Shown here one piece after another: positions 24,906-33,838 of a DNA stretch of 54,364 nucleotides (within the stretch, counting starts at the first letter, position 1; every line of letters starts with the position of its first letter). The stretch is from an uncultured Muribaculaceae bacterium (GTDB taxonomy: Bacteria > Bacteroidota > Bacteroidia > Bacteroidales > Muribaculaceae): NCBI GenBank assembly GCA_910589055.1, contig CAJURN010000019.1:7960-62323 (forward strand), written 5' to 3'. The position numbers and the translations under genes are program-made. The notes beneath the pieces were generated by a model. It made no database searches and was not told the DNA's origin. It worked only from the letters and a program-made list of their open reading frames with translations.

Positions 24906-25522
24906 ATGGGTATGGGTAAAAATTCATAACCTTGTCCGAGCAGCCATTCTATGGCTTTGGGAAGTGCGTAGCGCATGTTTGCCGAGGCTTTCAGCGAATC
25001 GTGGAAAACGATTATGGAGCCGTTGCGGACATAGCGGCGCACGTTGGCAAACACTTCCTCGCCTGTGAGTTTACGGGAGTAGTCGCGGGTCACGAGGTCG
25101 TACATCACAATGTTGTAATGGTTCTTGAGGGCATTGGCCTGTTTCCATCTCAGCAGCCCGTGCGGCGGACGGAAAAGCGGGCTGTCGATAAGGGCGGCGG
25201 CCTCGGTAACGTCGTGGAGGTAGCGCCGTGCGCGCACTTTCATGCCCTGGAGGTGGTGCATGGTGTGGTTGCCGAAGCTGTGGCCGCGGCGTCGTACTTC
25301 CTCAAGCAGCTCGGGATGCCGGCGCACGTTGTCGCCCACCATAAAGAATGTGGCTTTGATGCCGTAGCGGTCGAGCAGGTCGAGCACCCAGGGCGTTTCC
25401 TCGGGGATGGGACCGTCGTCGAAAGTTAGATATACTACCGGACGCTTGCCGCGGCGCTTCAGACGCCACACGGCTTCAGGAAAGAGCAGGCGGTAGAGCA
25501 GGGGAGGCTGTTCGATTAACAA
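24902..25522 (-). CDS. Polysaccharide deacetylase (NodB-fold)
   Basis: 206 residues, a bare NodB domain without signal peptide or membrane helix. Metal and catalytic motifs are complete: TFDDGP (33-38, D35 and D36), HTMHH (86-90, metal-binding H86 and H90), FRPPHG (117-122, with R118) and IIVFHDS in the last third. Family members remove N- or O-acetyl groups from chitooligosaccharides, peptidoglycan or xylan; the substrate here cannot be inferred, and the lack of an export signal suggests a cytoplasmic glycan precursor or a non-classical route. Coupled to queG by an ATGA overlap. Upstream lies inverted-repeat element 6. Confidence 0.92.
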   Translation of the reverse strand: MLIEQPPLLYRLLFPEAVWRLKRRGKRPVVYLTFDDGPIPEETPWVLDLLDRYGIKATFFMVGDNVRRHPELLEEVRRRGHSFGNHTMHHLQGMKVRARRYLHDVTEAAALIDSPLFRPPHGLLRWKQANALKNHYNIVMYDLVTRDYSRKLTGEEVFANVRRYVRNGSIIVFHDSLKASANMRYALPKAIEWLLGQGYEFLPIPM

Positions 25523-25537
25523 GACAAATACGGTAGT

Positions 25538-25702
25538 ATTTCAAGTTTTGCAAGCTTCAACTTGAAGAGGTAAATAAGGTTAAAAGGCAATTGCCTTCGG
25601 CAGGCAAGATAATAGTGAGTGCGTTAAGCTCCCCACTATTATCTTACCTTATAACCTTTTTGCCTTTATAGCCTGACTGAAGTGTAGCTTGCGAAACTTC
25701 AG
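25538..25702. repeat. Long imperfect inverted repeat between DUF2723 and deacetylase genes (element 6)
   Basis: Core arms GATAATAGTG (25608-25617) and CACTATTATC (25634-25643) pair perfectly around a 16-base loop. Outside them come AGGTTAAAAGGCAA (left) versus CCTTATAACCTTTTTGCC (right), and outermost TTTGCAAGCTTCAACTTGAAG versus AAGTGTAGCTTGCGAAACTTCAG. The whole is a hairpin of about 165 bases abutting the stop codon of the DUF2723 gene. A shorter relative lies at 51315. Confidence 0.65.
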
Positions 25703-28700
25703 TTAATAATTCAGGATGTGGTTCCAGGCCTGGGGCGAGATGCCGAAGTCCTGCATGATTTTCTCGCTGTACTGCATCTGCGGCACGTCGAGCAGCTCGT
25801 GGTAGGTGAGCAGGTCGATTGCCTTGGCAACGAGACGTTGCTCGCGCTCGTCGAAGGTGTCGAAGTTCTTCTCGAGCTCATCGAGGGTGACGCCCTGGAT
25901 GTATATGAGCGGGGTAAGCCGCAGGTCGTCATCGAGGGTGAGCGCGGTGATTGCTGCCGGAATTTCGGAATTCTGTGCGGCGGCGGCCTTGAGCAGGGCG
26001 ATGCGGTTCTTGAGTCCTACAACGGTGCTGAGATACTGCATGCCGTAGAGTTCGGAGCGACCGAGAGACGAGAGTTTGTCGGCGGGCAACGATATTCCGT
26101 AGCGCAGGAGCTGTGCGTAGCGCGGAGCCTCGGCGTCGAGCAGTGCGTCGGCCTTGGCGAGGTCTTCGGGATTGCCGCTCTGTGCGTAGAGGTCGGTGTA
26201 GGCCTGAGCCATGTAAATTCCGAGCAGGCCTTCGTAGGCTGCGGCGCGTGCCGGGAGCTTGGTCTGTATCACGTCCATTACGATGCGAGCCATGTCGGCG
26301 CGGGTCTGAGGTTCGGCGTAACCGGCTTCCACTGCGAGCTTGCGGGCTTCGGGCGAAGCGGGAACATCGGCCGTGGCGAGCAGATTCTCAACGGTGGTGA
26401 ACATCGCCGAACGTATCGAGGCCACCATGCGGCGCACGGTCTCGTCGAGATAGAGCTTGTCGGAATCGGCGGCGTCAAGTCCTCCCCAGCGGAATTTGCC
26501 GAGGATGTTGGCAAAGGCCTTTTCCGCTGTCACTTCTGCCACTGCGTCGGCGAAGGGAGTCACCTCATAGGCAAGGCCAGTTGTGGCGAGATAGGGGCTC
26601 AGGCCGAGGTAGTACGAAGTGGGCACGGTGGTGGCGAAATATACCGGACGATTCCAGTTTCCGGCCACGGAGTTTGCAATGATGTCGAGCGAGAGGGTCT
26701 TGCTCTGGTTCAAGCCGCTGCTGCCGAGGTCGGTGCGGATGTCGGTGAGGTAGGGTGCCACGTAGAGCGAGTCGTACATTGCATTGCCGGTGCCGTAGCG
26801 GGCCATTGCAGCCTCGCGGTCGACGGGCATCACAATCTTAGGAGTCTCGATATACGGTGCGCCGTAGATTTTGGCATCGGATGCGTACAGGCTCTTCAGG
26901 GCCTCGGCGGCGTTGGTATAGTCGCCGGAGCGGGGAACAACGAAGCTCCATCCAAGGCGCTCGTAGGCGTAATCCTTGGGCTGGGCGTACATCGGCACGG
27001 CGTCGGCCTCATAGGTGGGATGTTTGAGCTGGTTGGCATACCAGTCGGTGGTGAGATACGACAGGTTCACCACGCGCACGTCGGTGCGGTAGCCTTCCAC
27101 TTCCTGAGCGTACCACAGGGGGAATGTGTCGTTGTCGCCGTTGGTAAATATGATTGCGTTCTCGTCGAGTGAGCTCAGGTAGTTCATACCGAAGTCGCGG
27201 GCGGCGTAGCGTCCCGAGCGGTCGTGGTCGTCCCATGTCTGCGACACCATCTGCACCGGAACAATCAGCCCCACGGCGCATGCCACTGCCACGCAAGCCA
27301 TTGTGGCGCCCTTCGAGGGTTCTTCCTCAACGGCCTCGGCGTTCTTGGCCTTGGGACGGAAGAGATTGCGGAGCATGATGCCGATTGCAGGCACACCCAT
27401 GCCGATCCAGATTGCGTAGGCGTAGAAGGAGCCTGCGAAAGCATAGTCACGTTCGCGCGGCTGGCCGGGTGTCTGGTTGAGGTAGAGCACGATGGCGATA
27501 CCCGTCATGAAGAAGAGGAAGAACACCACCCAGAACTGCTCGATGCCGCGCGCCGGATTCTCGCGGTGGCGGTAGAGAGCCTGATACAGCAGACCGATAA
27601 GTCCGAGGATAAGGGGCATCATGTAGAACACGTTATGACCCTTGTTACCCTTTCCGTACTCGTCGGGGAGCATGCTTTGGTCGCCCAGGCGGGCATTGTC
27701 GATTGCGGGTATTCCTGAAATCCAGTTGCCGAGGTGCGGCTCGCCATTGCCCTGGAAATCATTCTGACGTCCGGCGAAATTCCACATGAAGTATCGCCAG
27801 TACATGTGATTGAGCTGGTAGTTGACGAAGTAGCGCAGGTTCACGTCGAATCCCGGCTTCCATACGGCAGTCTGAGCCACGGGGTTGTTGTTGCCGTCAA
27901 CAGCCGTAGTCACGGGCGTGAGACTGGTGAGGTAGGGCATCACTTCGCCGAGAGGGGCGTAGCCCTGGGCGCGCCATTCGTTGCGTTTGGCAAGGGGGAT
28001 TGTGTTGATGTCGGGAGTGGAGTATCCGGCCCAGGCCTTGTAGGCATTTACGTGAGCGTAGCCGTTCTGCGGGTCAATGCTGTAAATGCGCGTGAAGAGC
28101 ATATCCATGTCGGGGTTGGTGCGGTAGTGTGGGCGTTCCACTTCCTCGACGTAGCGGTCGGGCTCGTCGGGAGAGGTCTTCACAACCTTAGTCATCACCA
28201 TTTCGGGAGTGTTGTAGGCGCCGCCGTTCTCGTCGCGCAGGTAGCCGTCGAGATAGCGGGTGCGCGGACGTCCGTATTCATCCACGAGCACGAAGTAGTT
28301 GCCCGAACCCTGGGGATATTCCTCGGTCATAACTTCCTCGGCGAAAGCCGTGCCCTTGAAGAGAGGACGGTCGCCGTACTGTTCGCGGTTGAGGTAGGAT
28401 GCCAGAGCGAATACGTTGTCGGGGGCGTTCTGATTCATGGGGGTGTTGGCCGAGGCGCGGATGAGCAGGAGCGCGTACGATGAGTAGCCGATGAAAATCA
28501 CAAACACGCTGAGTACAACCACGTTGAACACGCGAACCGGAATCTTGCGGCAGAAGCCCCACAGATACACGGCAAGGGCAAGCGTGAGCAGCACGCCGAG
28601 CCAGGCCGAGTGACCTATGAAGAGTATGCCCGACAGGAGCATGCTCACGAAGAAACTCAGGCGGATTGCCCCGGCCGATTTCTGACGGTCAAGTTCGAAG

Positions 28701-29542
28701 ACAGCCCAGATGAAGGCAGCCACGAGTACGATGGCATAGATGAGCACGCCCATGTTGTAGCTCATTCCCAGGCTGTTGACGCACAGCAGCTCGAACCACT
28801 GCGACACCTTCACGAAGCCCGGCACAAGACCGTAGAGTATCGCTCCCACGATAACGCAGGAAATCAGCAGCGCGATAAGCGAGCCTTTGGCGTCGACGGC
28901 TTTGGACTTGCGGTAGTAGAAGATGAGTCCCAGAGCAGGGATACAGAGCAGGTTGAGCAGGTGCACGGCGATTGAAACACCGATCACGTAGGCGATGAGC
29001 ACAAGGTAGCGGTCGCTGTGGGGCTGGTCGGCACGGTTTTCCCATTTCAGCATCAGCCACACCACCAGGGCGGTGCAGAACGATGAGAAGGCGTAAACCT
29101 CACCCTCGACAGCCGAGAACCAGAACGTATCGCTCCAGGTGTATGCCAGGGCGCCGCAGATACCGCCGCCCATGATTAGCCACATCTTCCATGCGGGAAT
29201 TGATTCGAGTTCGTCGTCGCGCACGATAAGGCGGCGCACAAGATGTGTTACGGTCCAGAAAAGGAGCAGGATAGTGGCGGCGCTGAGCAGAGCCGACATC
29301 GAGTTTACTGCCACGGCGGCGGAAGTGATGTCGTTGCCGAACAGGGTCACGAAGAAACGTGCCGTGAGCATGAAGATAGGGTTGCCCGGCGGGTGTCCCA
29401 CTTCGAGCTTCGCACCTTGAGAGATAAATTCCGGGCAGTCCCAGAAACTTGCCGTAGGCTCGATGGTGAGCAGGTAGGTCACCGCGGCCACGACGAAGCA
29501 CAGCCAGCCCAGGGCATTGTTGATAAGATTGTATTTTTTCAT
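25703..29542 (-). CDS. DUF2723 giant membrane protein, putative GT-C glycosyltransferase
   Basis: 1279 residues. N-terminal half: about a dozen or more membrane helices; the first periplasmic loop holds FWDCPEFISQGAKLEVGHPPGNP (about 33-55), the hallmark of DUF2723, with an acidic residue where GT-C transferases place the catalytic Asp/Glu. A middle periplasmic region (about 400-620) is followed by more helices (about 630-800) and a large soluble C-terminal domain, helical toward the end. The family includes human TMEM260, a protein O-mannosyltransferase, so a role in protein O-glycosylation of exported proteins is a reasonable inference; this is not shown by the sequence. Alternative: lipid-linked sugar transfer in envelope biogenesis. 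It probably heads the minus-strand unit with deacetylase and queG, though element 6 may separate them. Confidence 0.88.
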   Translation of the reverse strand: MKKYNLINNALGWLCFVVAAVTYLLTIEPTASFWDCPEFISQGAKLEVGHPPGNPIFMLTARFFVTLFGNDITSAAVAVNSMSALLSAATILLLFWTVTHLVRRLIVRDDELESIPAWKMWLIMGGGICGALAYTWSDTFWFSAVEGEVYAFSSFCTALVVWLMLKWENRADQPHSDRYLVLIAYVIGVSIAVHLLNLLCIPALGLIFYYRKSKAVDAKGSLIALLISCVIVGAILYGLVPGFVKVSQWFELLCVNSLGMSYNMGVLIYAIVLVAAFIWAVFELDRQKSAGAIRLSFFVSMLLSGILFIGHSAWLGVLLTLALAVYLWGFCRKIPVRVFNVVVLSVFVIFIGYSSYALLLIRASANTPMNQNAPDNVFALASYLNREQYGDRPLFKGTAFAEEVMTEEYPQGSGNYFVLVDEYGRPRTRYLDGYLRDENGGAYNTPEMVMTKVVKTSPDEPDRYVEEVERPHYRTNPDMDMLFTRIYSIDPQNGYAHVNAYKAWAGYSTPDINTIPLAKRNEWRAQGYAPLGEVMPYLTSLTPVTTAVDGNNNPVAQTAVWKPGFDVNLRYFVNYQLNHMYWRYFMWNFAGRQNDFQGNGEPHLGNWISGIPAIDNARLGDQSMLPDEYGKGNKGHNVFYMMPLILGLIGLLYQALYRHRENPARGIEQFWVVFFLFFMTGIAIVLYLNQTPGQPRERDYAFAGSFYAYAIWIGMGVPAIGIMLRNLFRPKAKNAEAVEEEPSKGATMACVAVACAVGLIVPVQMVSQTWDDHDRSGRYAARDFGMNYLSSLDENAIIFTNGDNDTFPLWYAQEVEGYRTDVRVVNLSYLTTDWYANQLKHPTYEADAVPMYAQPKDYAYERLGWSFVVPRSGDYTNAAEALKSLYASDAKIYGAPYIETPKIVMPVDREAAMARYGTGNAMYDSLYVAPYLTDIRTDLGSSGLNQSKTLSLDIIANSVAGNWNRPVYFATTVPTSYYLGLSPYLATTGLAYEVTPFADAVAEVTAEKAFANILGKFRWGGLDAADSDKLYLDETVRRMVASIRSAMFTTVENLLATADVPASPEARKLAVEAGYAEPQTRADMARIVMDVIQTKLPARAAAYEGLLGIYMAQAYTDLYAQSGNPEDLAKADALLDAEAPRYAQLLRYGISLPADKLSSLGRSELYGMQYLSTVVGLKNRIALLKAAAAQNSEIPAAITALTLDDDLRLTPLIYIQGVTLDELEKNFDTFDEREQRLVAKAIDLLTYHELLDVPQMQYSEKIMQDFGISPQAWNHILNY

Positions 29543-29608
29543 CCGAGAGTGATGGGTTAATCATACCGCTCCGGGCGCAGTCTCGGCCACGGAACTACTT
29601 TTAAATTG

Positions 29609-29616
29609 CAAAGTTA
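29609..29616 (-). promoter_or_regulatory. -7 box TAACTTTG upstream of the DUF2723 gene
   Basis: Exact TAnnTTTG match on the minus strand, 67 bases before the start codon. The expected -33 TTTG is not clear at 19-21 bases. Confidence 0.45.
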
Positions 29617-29661
29617 ATCATCCTGCCCCATCCCCACAGCATTTTAACTAAATTTATTATT

Positions 29662-29864
29662 GACATTGGAGATTGGCATTGGAGATTGGGTGAAAGGAGG
29701 AAGGTGTTGGCATTGGGTGAAAATTGGAAGGTGAAAGGTTAAAAGTGAAAAGTGAAGATAATAGTATTTAAAACACTTCTCTTCACCTTTCACCCTTCAC
29801 CTTTCACCCAAAACCAAAGTATCCTCTTCACCTTTCACCCTTCACTTTTCACCCATTATCAAAC
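29662..29864. repeat. Heptamer intergenic element 2
   Basis: The left arm holds GGGTGAAAGG, GGTGAAAGGTTAAAAGTGAA and AAGTGAAGATAATAGTA; the right arm holds CTCTTCACCTTTCACCC repeated twice and CTTCACTTTTCACCC. The arms are reverse complements and can fold into a long hairpin. It fills most of the 560-base gap between the divergent DUF2723 and TolC genes; the remainder is AT-rich with promoter boxes and no gene. Confidence 0.75.
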
Positions 29865-29944
29865 GTCTCTTCCCTCTTTCCGAGAATATTTGGAGTTTTT
29901 TGGAAATAATTTAACTAAAAAGGCACAGAATTAGTTTTTTTGAG

Positions 29945-29952
29945 TATTTTTG
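29945..29952 (+). promoter_or_regulatory. -7 box TATTTTTG upstream of the efflux operon
   Basis: Exact TAnnTTTG match. The predicted leader to ATG 30103 is about 145 bases. No TTTG at the ideal distance upstream. Confidence 0.4.
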
Positions 29953-30102
29953 CGAGCCGGATTCTGAAATATGGCCTCAGGCGGGGAATGTTGCGAGAAC
30001 TTTCCACAATGCCAAAGGGTTATAATCTTACTAAACCTTAGTTTCGGAACACATCCGAACTACCGAGAATCATCAAACAACGAACGTTTCAACCATTATA
30101 TT

Positions 30103-31611
30103 ATGAGGTTACTTCACATTCCTTCCATCCTCATCCTTCTTGCGGGCTTTGTTATGCCCGGAAATTACGCAATGGCACAGTCGGACGCATCCGATGTGAA
30201 CTTGCAGGCACCCGTGTCGCTGGAACAGTGCCGTGAAATGGCGCTCAAAAACAACAAGCAGCTCCAGATCTCGCGCCAGCAGATACGCAAGGCCGGATAC
30301 CAAAACAAGGAGGCTTTCGCGGCTTATCTTCCGGCAATTGACTTCGCCGGAGGCTACATGTACAACCAGCGGAATATCTCGATTTTCGATTCCGACCAGA
30401 TGCTGCCTACCGAGACGTTCAATCTCCAGACACAGAAATATGAGTTCAACCTCGTCAAGAATCCTCTGACAGGCGAACCCATCAAGGGCCCGAACGGACA
30501 ATACGTGCCCGAAACTGTGGCGCTCATTCCCAAGGACGCCATGACTTTCGACATCCACAACGTGTTTTTCGGTGCGGTGACACTCACCCAGCCCGTATAT
30601 ATGGGCGGCAAAATCGTTGCCATGAACAAAATCACCAAGGCTGCCGAAAATCTCGCCCGCGAGATGCACGACAACGAGGCTGAAAACGTTATCTACGCCG
30701 TGGACGCAGCCTACTGGCAGGTTGTGTCGGTCAAGGCCAAGTATGCCTTGGCTCAGAGCTACGTCAATCTACTCGACTCGCTCTGCCGCAACGTGCATCT
30801 GATGGTTGAGGAAGGTGTGGCTACACGCAGCGACGCCCTCAGCGTGGACGTGAAACTCAATTCGGCTCAGGTCGACCTCACCAAGGTTGAAAACGGCCTT
30901 GTGCTGTCGCGCATGGCACTGGCTCAGGTGTGCGGCCTGCCGGTCAACACCACCTTCACCCTCGCCGATGAAGATAATGGCGCAATCGAGCCTAACCCTC
31001 TGCTGCCCAACAGCTACAACATGCAGGACGTGTACGACCGCCGTCCCGACCTCCGCGCCCTCGGTCTTGGCGTAGAGGTGGCTAACCAGCAGAAGAAAGT
31101 GGCTCTCAGCTCCATGCTTCCCAATCTCGCAGTCGTCGGCGCCTATGAATTTTCCAATCCCAATATGTACAACGGATTCAAGAAAAAATTCAACGGCGGC
31201 TTCTCCGTGGGTGCCATGCTCACTATTCCCATCTGGCACTGGGGCGGAAATTACAGCAAATACAAGGCTGCCGAAGCCGACGAAATCGTGCGCAAGCTCC
31301 AGCTCGAGGATGCGAAGGAACTTGTCAACCTCCAGGTGACACAGGCCAACTTCAAGACTCAGGAGGCATACAAGACCTATAAGATGACGCTCACCAACCT
31401 CGCCAAGGCCGACGAGAATCTCCGCAGCGCCTCCCTCGGCTTCAAGGAGGGCGTGCTCACCACCGACAACGTGATGGCCGCGCAGACAGCATGGCTGAAA
31501 GCCCATTCCGAGCAGATCGACGCCATGATTGACGTGCAGCTCTGCGAAACCTACCTGAGCAAGGCTCTCGGCACTCTCACTCCTCAAACACAGGAAACAA
31601 CAAAAAAATAA
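30103..31611 (+). CDS. TolC-family outer-membrane efflux protein
   Basis: 502 residues with a cleavable signal peptide (about 1-25, ending GNYAMAQ) and two outer-membrane-factor repeats; long helical segments (SLEQCREMALKNNKQLQISRQQ near 40-60 and its counterpart in the second half near 370-470) form the periplasmic barrel. It would provide the outer-membrane exit for the pump encoded downstream. ATG 30103 is preferred over an earlier in-frame codon because the signal peptide begins there. HlyD follows 9 bases later. Confidence 0.94.
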   Translation: MRLLHIPSILILLAGFVMPGNYAMAQSDASDVNLQAPVSLEQCREMALKNNKQLQISRQQIRKAGYQNKEAFAAYLPAIDFAGGYMYNQRNISIFDSDQMLPTETFNLQTQKYEFNLVKNPLTGEPIKGPNGQYVPETVALIPKDAMTFDIHNVFFGAVTLTQPVYMGGKIVAMNKITKAAENLAREMHDNEAENVIYAVDAAYWQVVSVKAKYALAQSYVNLLDSLCRNVHLMVEEGVATRSDALSVDVKLNSAQVDLTKVENGLVLSRMALAQVCGLPVNTTFTLADEDNGAIEPNPLLPNSYNMQDVYDRRPDLRALGLGVEVANQQKKVALSSMLPNLAVVGAYEFSNPNMYNGFKKKFNGGFSVGAMLTIPIWHWGGNYSKYKAAEADEIVRKLQLEDAKELVNLQVTQANFKTQEAYKTYKMTLTNLAKADENLRSASLGFKEGVLTTDNVMAAQTAWLKAHSEQIDAMIDVQLCETYLSKALGTLTPQTQETTKK

Positions 31612-31620
31612 CAGAATAAA

Positions 31621-32634
31621 ATGGCAACAAACGACAACAACACCAACCGTGAAACCCGCGCCGAGCGCTCGCTGCTGCTCGTGATGTGCATTGTGGTAGC
31701 CGTAGTGGCCGCGGTAGCAATCATCGGATTTGTGTTCATGAACCGCCCCGCCGACTACATCGAAGGTCAGGCTGAAGGCACGACCGTGCGTATCGCCGGA
31801 AAGCTCCCGGGACGCGTGGTGGAATTTTATGTTGAGGAGGGCGACACCGTACACGCAGGCGACACGCTCGTCCACATCCATTCGTCAATTGTCGACGCAC
31901 AGCTCAGCGAGGCCGAAGCCATGCGTGAGGTGGCAAGCGCACAGAACCGCAAGGTCGATGCCGGAACCCGCAGCCAAATCATCCAGGCAGCCGCCGACAT
32001 CGTTAATCAGGCAAACGCCGCCGTGACAATCACAAAGAAGACTTACGACCGCATGGAACGTCTCTTCAAGGAGGGCGTCGTGTCGGAGCAGAAGCGCGAT
32101 GAGGCCAAGGCCGCCTACGATGCCGCTGTGGCTTCGAAGAGCGCTGCCGAAAGCCAGTACTCCCTCGCCCGTGCAGGTGCGCAGAAAGAGGACAAGGAAT
32201 CGGCCGCAGCCATCGTCACCGCAGCCGGAAGCAAGGTGTCGCAGGTAGATGCACTTCTTGAAGATGCCTACCTCACAGCGCCTTACGACGGCACAATCGA
32301 CCAGATTTATCCCGAAGCGGGCGAGCTGGTGATGATCGGCGCTCCTATCATGAGCCTTCTCCGCACCGACAAGCGTTGGGTCACATTCAACCTGCGCGAG
32401 GAGCTTCTGAGCGACCTCAAGATGGGCGATGAAATCACCGTGACCGTTCCCGCCCTCGGCATGAAGGACATCAACGTGAAGGTGTACTACATCCGCGACA
32501 TGGGCTCCTACGCCACCTGGCAGTCGACAAAATCGACCGGCAGCTACGACAGCCGCACCTTCCAGGTCAAGGCCCGTCCCACCGAGGATGTTCCCGGTCT
32601 CCGTCCCGGAATGTCAGTACTTTACAAGCATTAA
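31621..32634 (+). CDS. HlyD-family periplasmic adaptor
   Basis: 337 residues: charged cytoplasmic N-terminus, membrane anchor near 18-40, a biotinyl-lipoyl-like half (VRIAGKLPGRVVEFYVEEGDTVHAGDTLVHI, about 57-88), an alpha-helical hairpin (about 95-205) with the second lipoyl half LTAPYDGTIDQIYPEAGELV (about 218-238) and a beta-barrel domain to the end. Closest in style to EmrA/YhiI/YbhG adaptors. It would link the two ABC-2 permeases downstream with the TolC protein upstream. Confidence 0.94.
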   Translation: MATNDNNTNRETRAERSLLLVMCIVVAVVAAVAIIGFVFMNRPADYIEGQAEGTTVRIAGKLPGRVVEFYVEEGDTVHAGDTLVHIHSSIVDAQLSEAEAMREVASAQNRKVDAGTRSQIIQAAADIVNQANAAVTITKKTYDRMERLFKEGVVSEQKRDEAKAAYDAAVASKSAAESQYSLARAGAQKEDKESAAAIVTAAGSKVSQVDALLEDAYLTAPYDGTIDQIYPEAGELVMIGAPIMSLLRTDKRWVTFNLREELLSDLKMGDEITVTVPALGMKDINVKVYYIRDMGSYATWQSTKSTGSYDSRTFQVKARPTEDVPGLRPGMSVLYKH

Positions 32635-32657
32635 CACCCTGTTAAAATAGTGCAGAA

Positions 32658-33821
32658 ATGAATCTCGGATTGACAGCTTGCATGAAGCGCGAGGTACGCC
32701 GCTGGGGCACCCGAAAGATGTACTTCTTCGGGATGGTCTTCGTGCCCGTACTTACGGCAATATTTTTCCTGAGCCTGCTCAGTCCCGGACTGCCCTTGAA
32801 AGTGCCCACAGCGGTAGTCGATCTCGACCATTCGGAAATGTCGCGCGGAATCACCCGCTCGCTCAACGCCACCGAATTGCTCGACATATCGCAGAAGGAA
32901 GAGAGCTACGACGACGCCCTCGCAGCCGTGCGGCGCGGCGACGTGTTCGGATTCTTCGTTATTCCCGACAATTTCGAGAAGGACGTGCTGGCCGGACGCA
33001 CACCCACGCTGGAATATTACTCCAACATGACCTACTTCGTGCCCGGAACGCTGTCGTTCAAGGGCTTCAAGACCATCGCCGTGACAACTGCCGGAGGTGT
33101 GATGAAGACAACCCTCGTGAGTCTCGGAGCCGATGCCTCGCAGGTCGGGGCGCTCATGCAGCCGGTTGTGATTCAGAATCATGGCATAGGCAACCCGTGG
33201 ATGAGCTATTCTATATATCTCAGCCCTTCGTTTGCCATCAACACCTTCCTGCTGATGGTGATGCTCATGACCGTGTTCTCCATCACCATAGAAATCAAGG
33301 AAGGCACTTCGCCCCAGTGGCTCGCCACGGCCAAGAACCGCATCGTTGTGGCCGTCACGGGCAAGCTCCTGCCGCAGACGGTGGTCTACGTATCCGTGGG
33401 TCTCTTCATCATGTGGCTGCTCTTCGGCTACTCGCACTTCCCCGTCAACGGCAGTCTCGGATGGCTTATAGTGGCAATGGTGCTCACGGTAATCGCCGGA
33501 CAGGCCTTCGGGCTCTTCATCTGCTCCGTGGTGCCGAATCCGCGCCTGGCCTTCAGTCTTACGGCGCTGTTCTCCATCCTCTCCTTCTCCTTCACAGGCT
33601 TTTCCTTCCCGGTGCAGAGCATGTACGGCGCCATAGCGATATTCAGCTACCTCGCCCCGATACGCTACTTCTTCCTGATTTATATCAACGAAGGACTCAA
33701 CGGCGTGCCGCTCTACTACTCCCGCTACTGGTTTGCCGCCCTGTTGGTATTCCCACTGGTGGCATGCACCCTGCTCCGCCGCCTCAAGAAGGCATGTCTC
33801 GACCCGGTTTACGTTCCCTAA
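32658..33821 (+). CDS. ABC-2 type permease (first of two)
   Basis: 387 residues of the YhhJ/YbhS/YbhR-like ABC-2 family: N-terminal helix near 20-45, a large periplasmic domain (about 45-190, VPTAVVDLDHSEMSRGITRSL), then a cluster of five or six helices from about 195. There is no Walker A or B motif, so it is permease only. Normally such permeases work with an ATP-binding subunit, but none is encoded in this operon. 23 bases after hlyD. Confidence 0.9.
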   Translation: MNLGLTACMKREVRRWGTRKMYFFGMVFVPVLTAIFFLSLLSPGLPLKVPTAVVDLDHSEMSRGITRSLNATELLDISQKEESYDDALAAVRRGDVFGFFVIPDNFEKDVLAGRTPTLEYYSNMTYFVPGTLSFKGFKTIAVTTAGGVMKTTLVSLGADASQVGALMQPVVIQNHGIGNPWMSYSIYLSPSFAINTFLLMVMLMTVFSITIEIKEGTSPQWLATAKNRIVVAVTGKLLPQTVVYVSVGLFIMWLLFGYSHFPVNGSLGWLIVAMVLTVIAGQAFGLFICSVVPNPRLAFSLTALFSILSFSFTGFSFPVQSMYGAIAIFSYLAPIRYFFLIYINEGLNGVPLYYSRYWFAALLVFPLVACTLLRRLKKACLDPVYVP

Positions 33822-33838
33822 TTTCCTGACGCGAAAAA

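Noticed and set aside
25718..27172. 484-residue frame opposite the DUF2723 gene
   Set aside because: Glycine- and valine-rich antisense shadow with no motif.
29752..29934. 60-residue frame between DUF2723 and TolC genes
   Set aside because: Translation of the TTCACC repeats (repeating HPSPFT-like peptide), with no sign of a gene.
32678..33829. 383-residue frame on the plus strand over the first permease
   Set aside because: Arginine- and histidine-rich shadow of the real permease gene, without recognisable domain.
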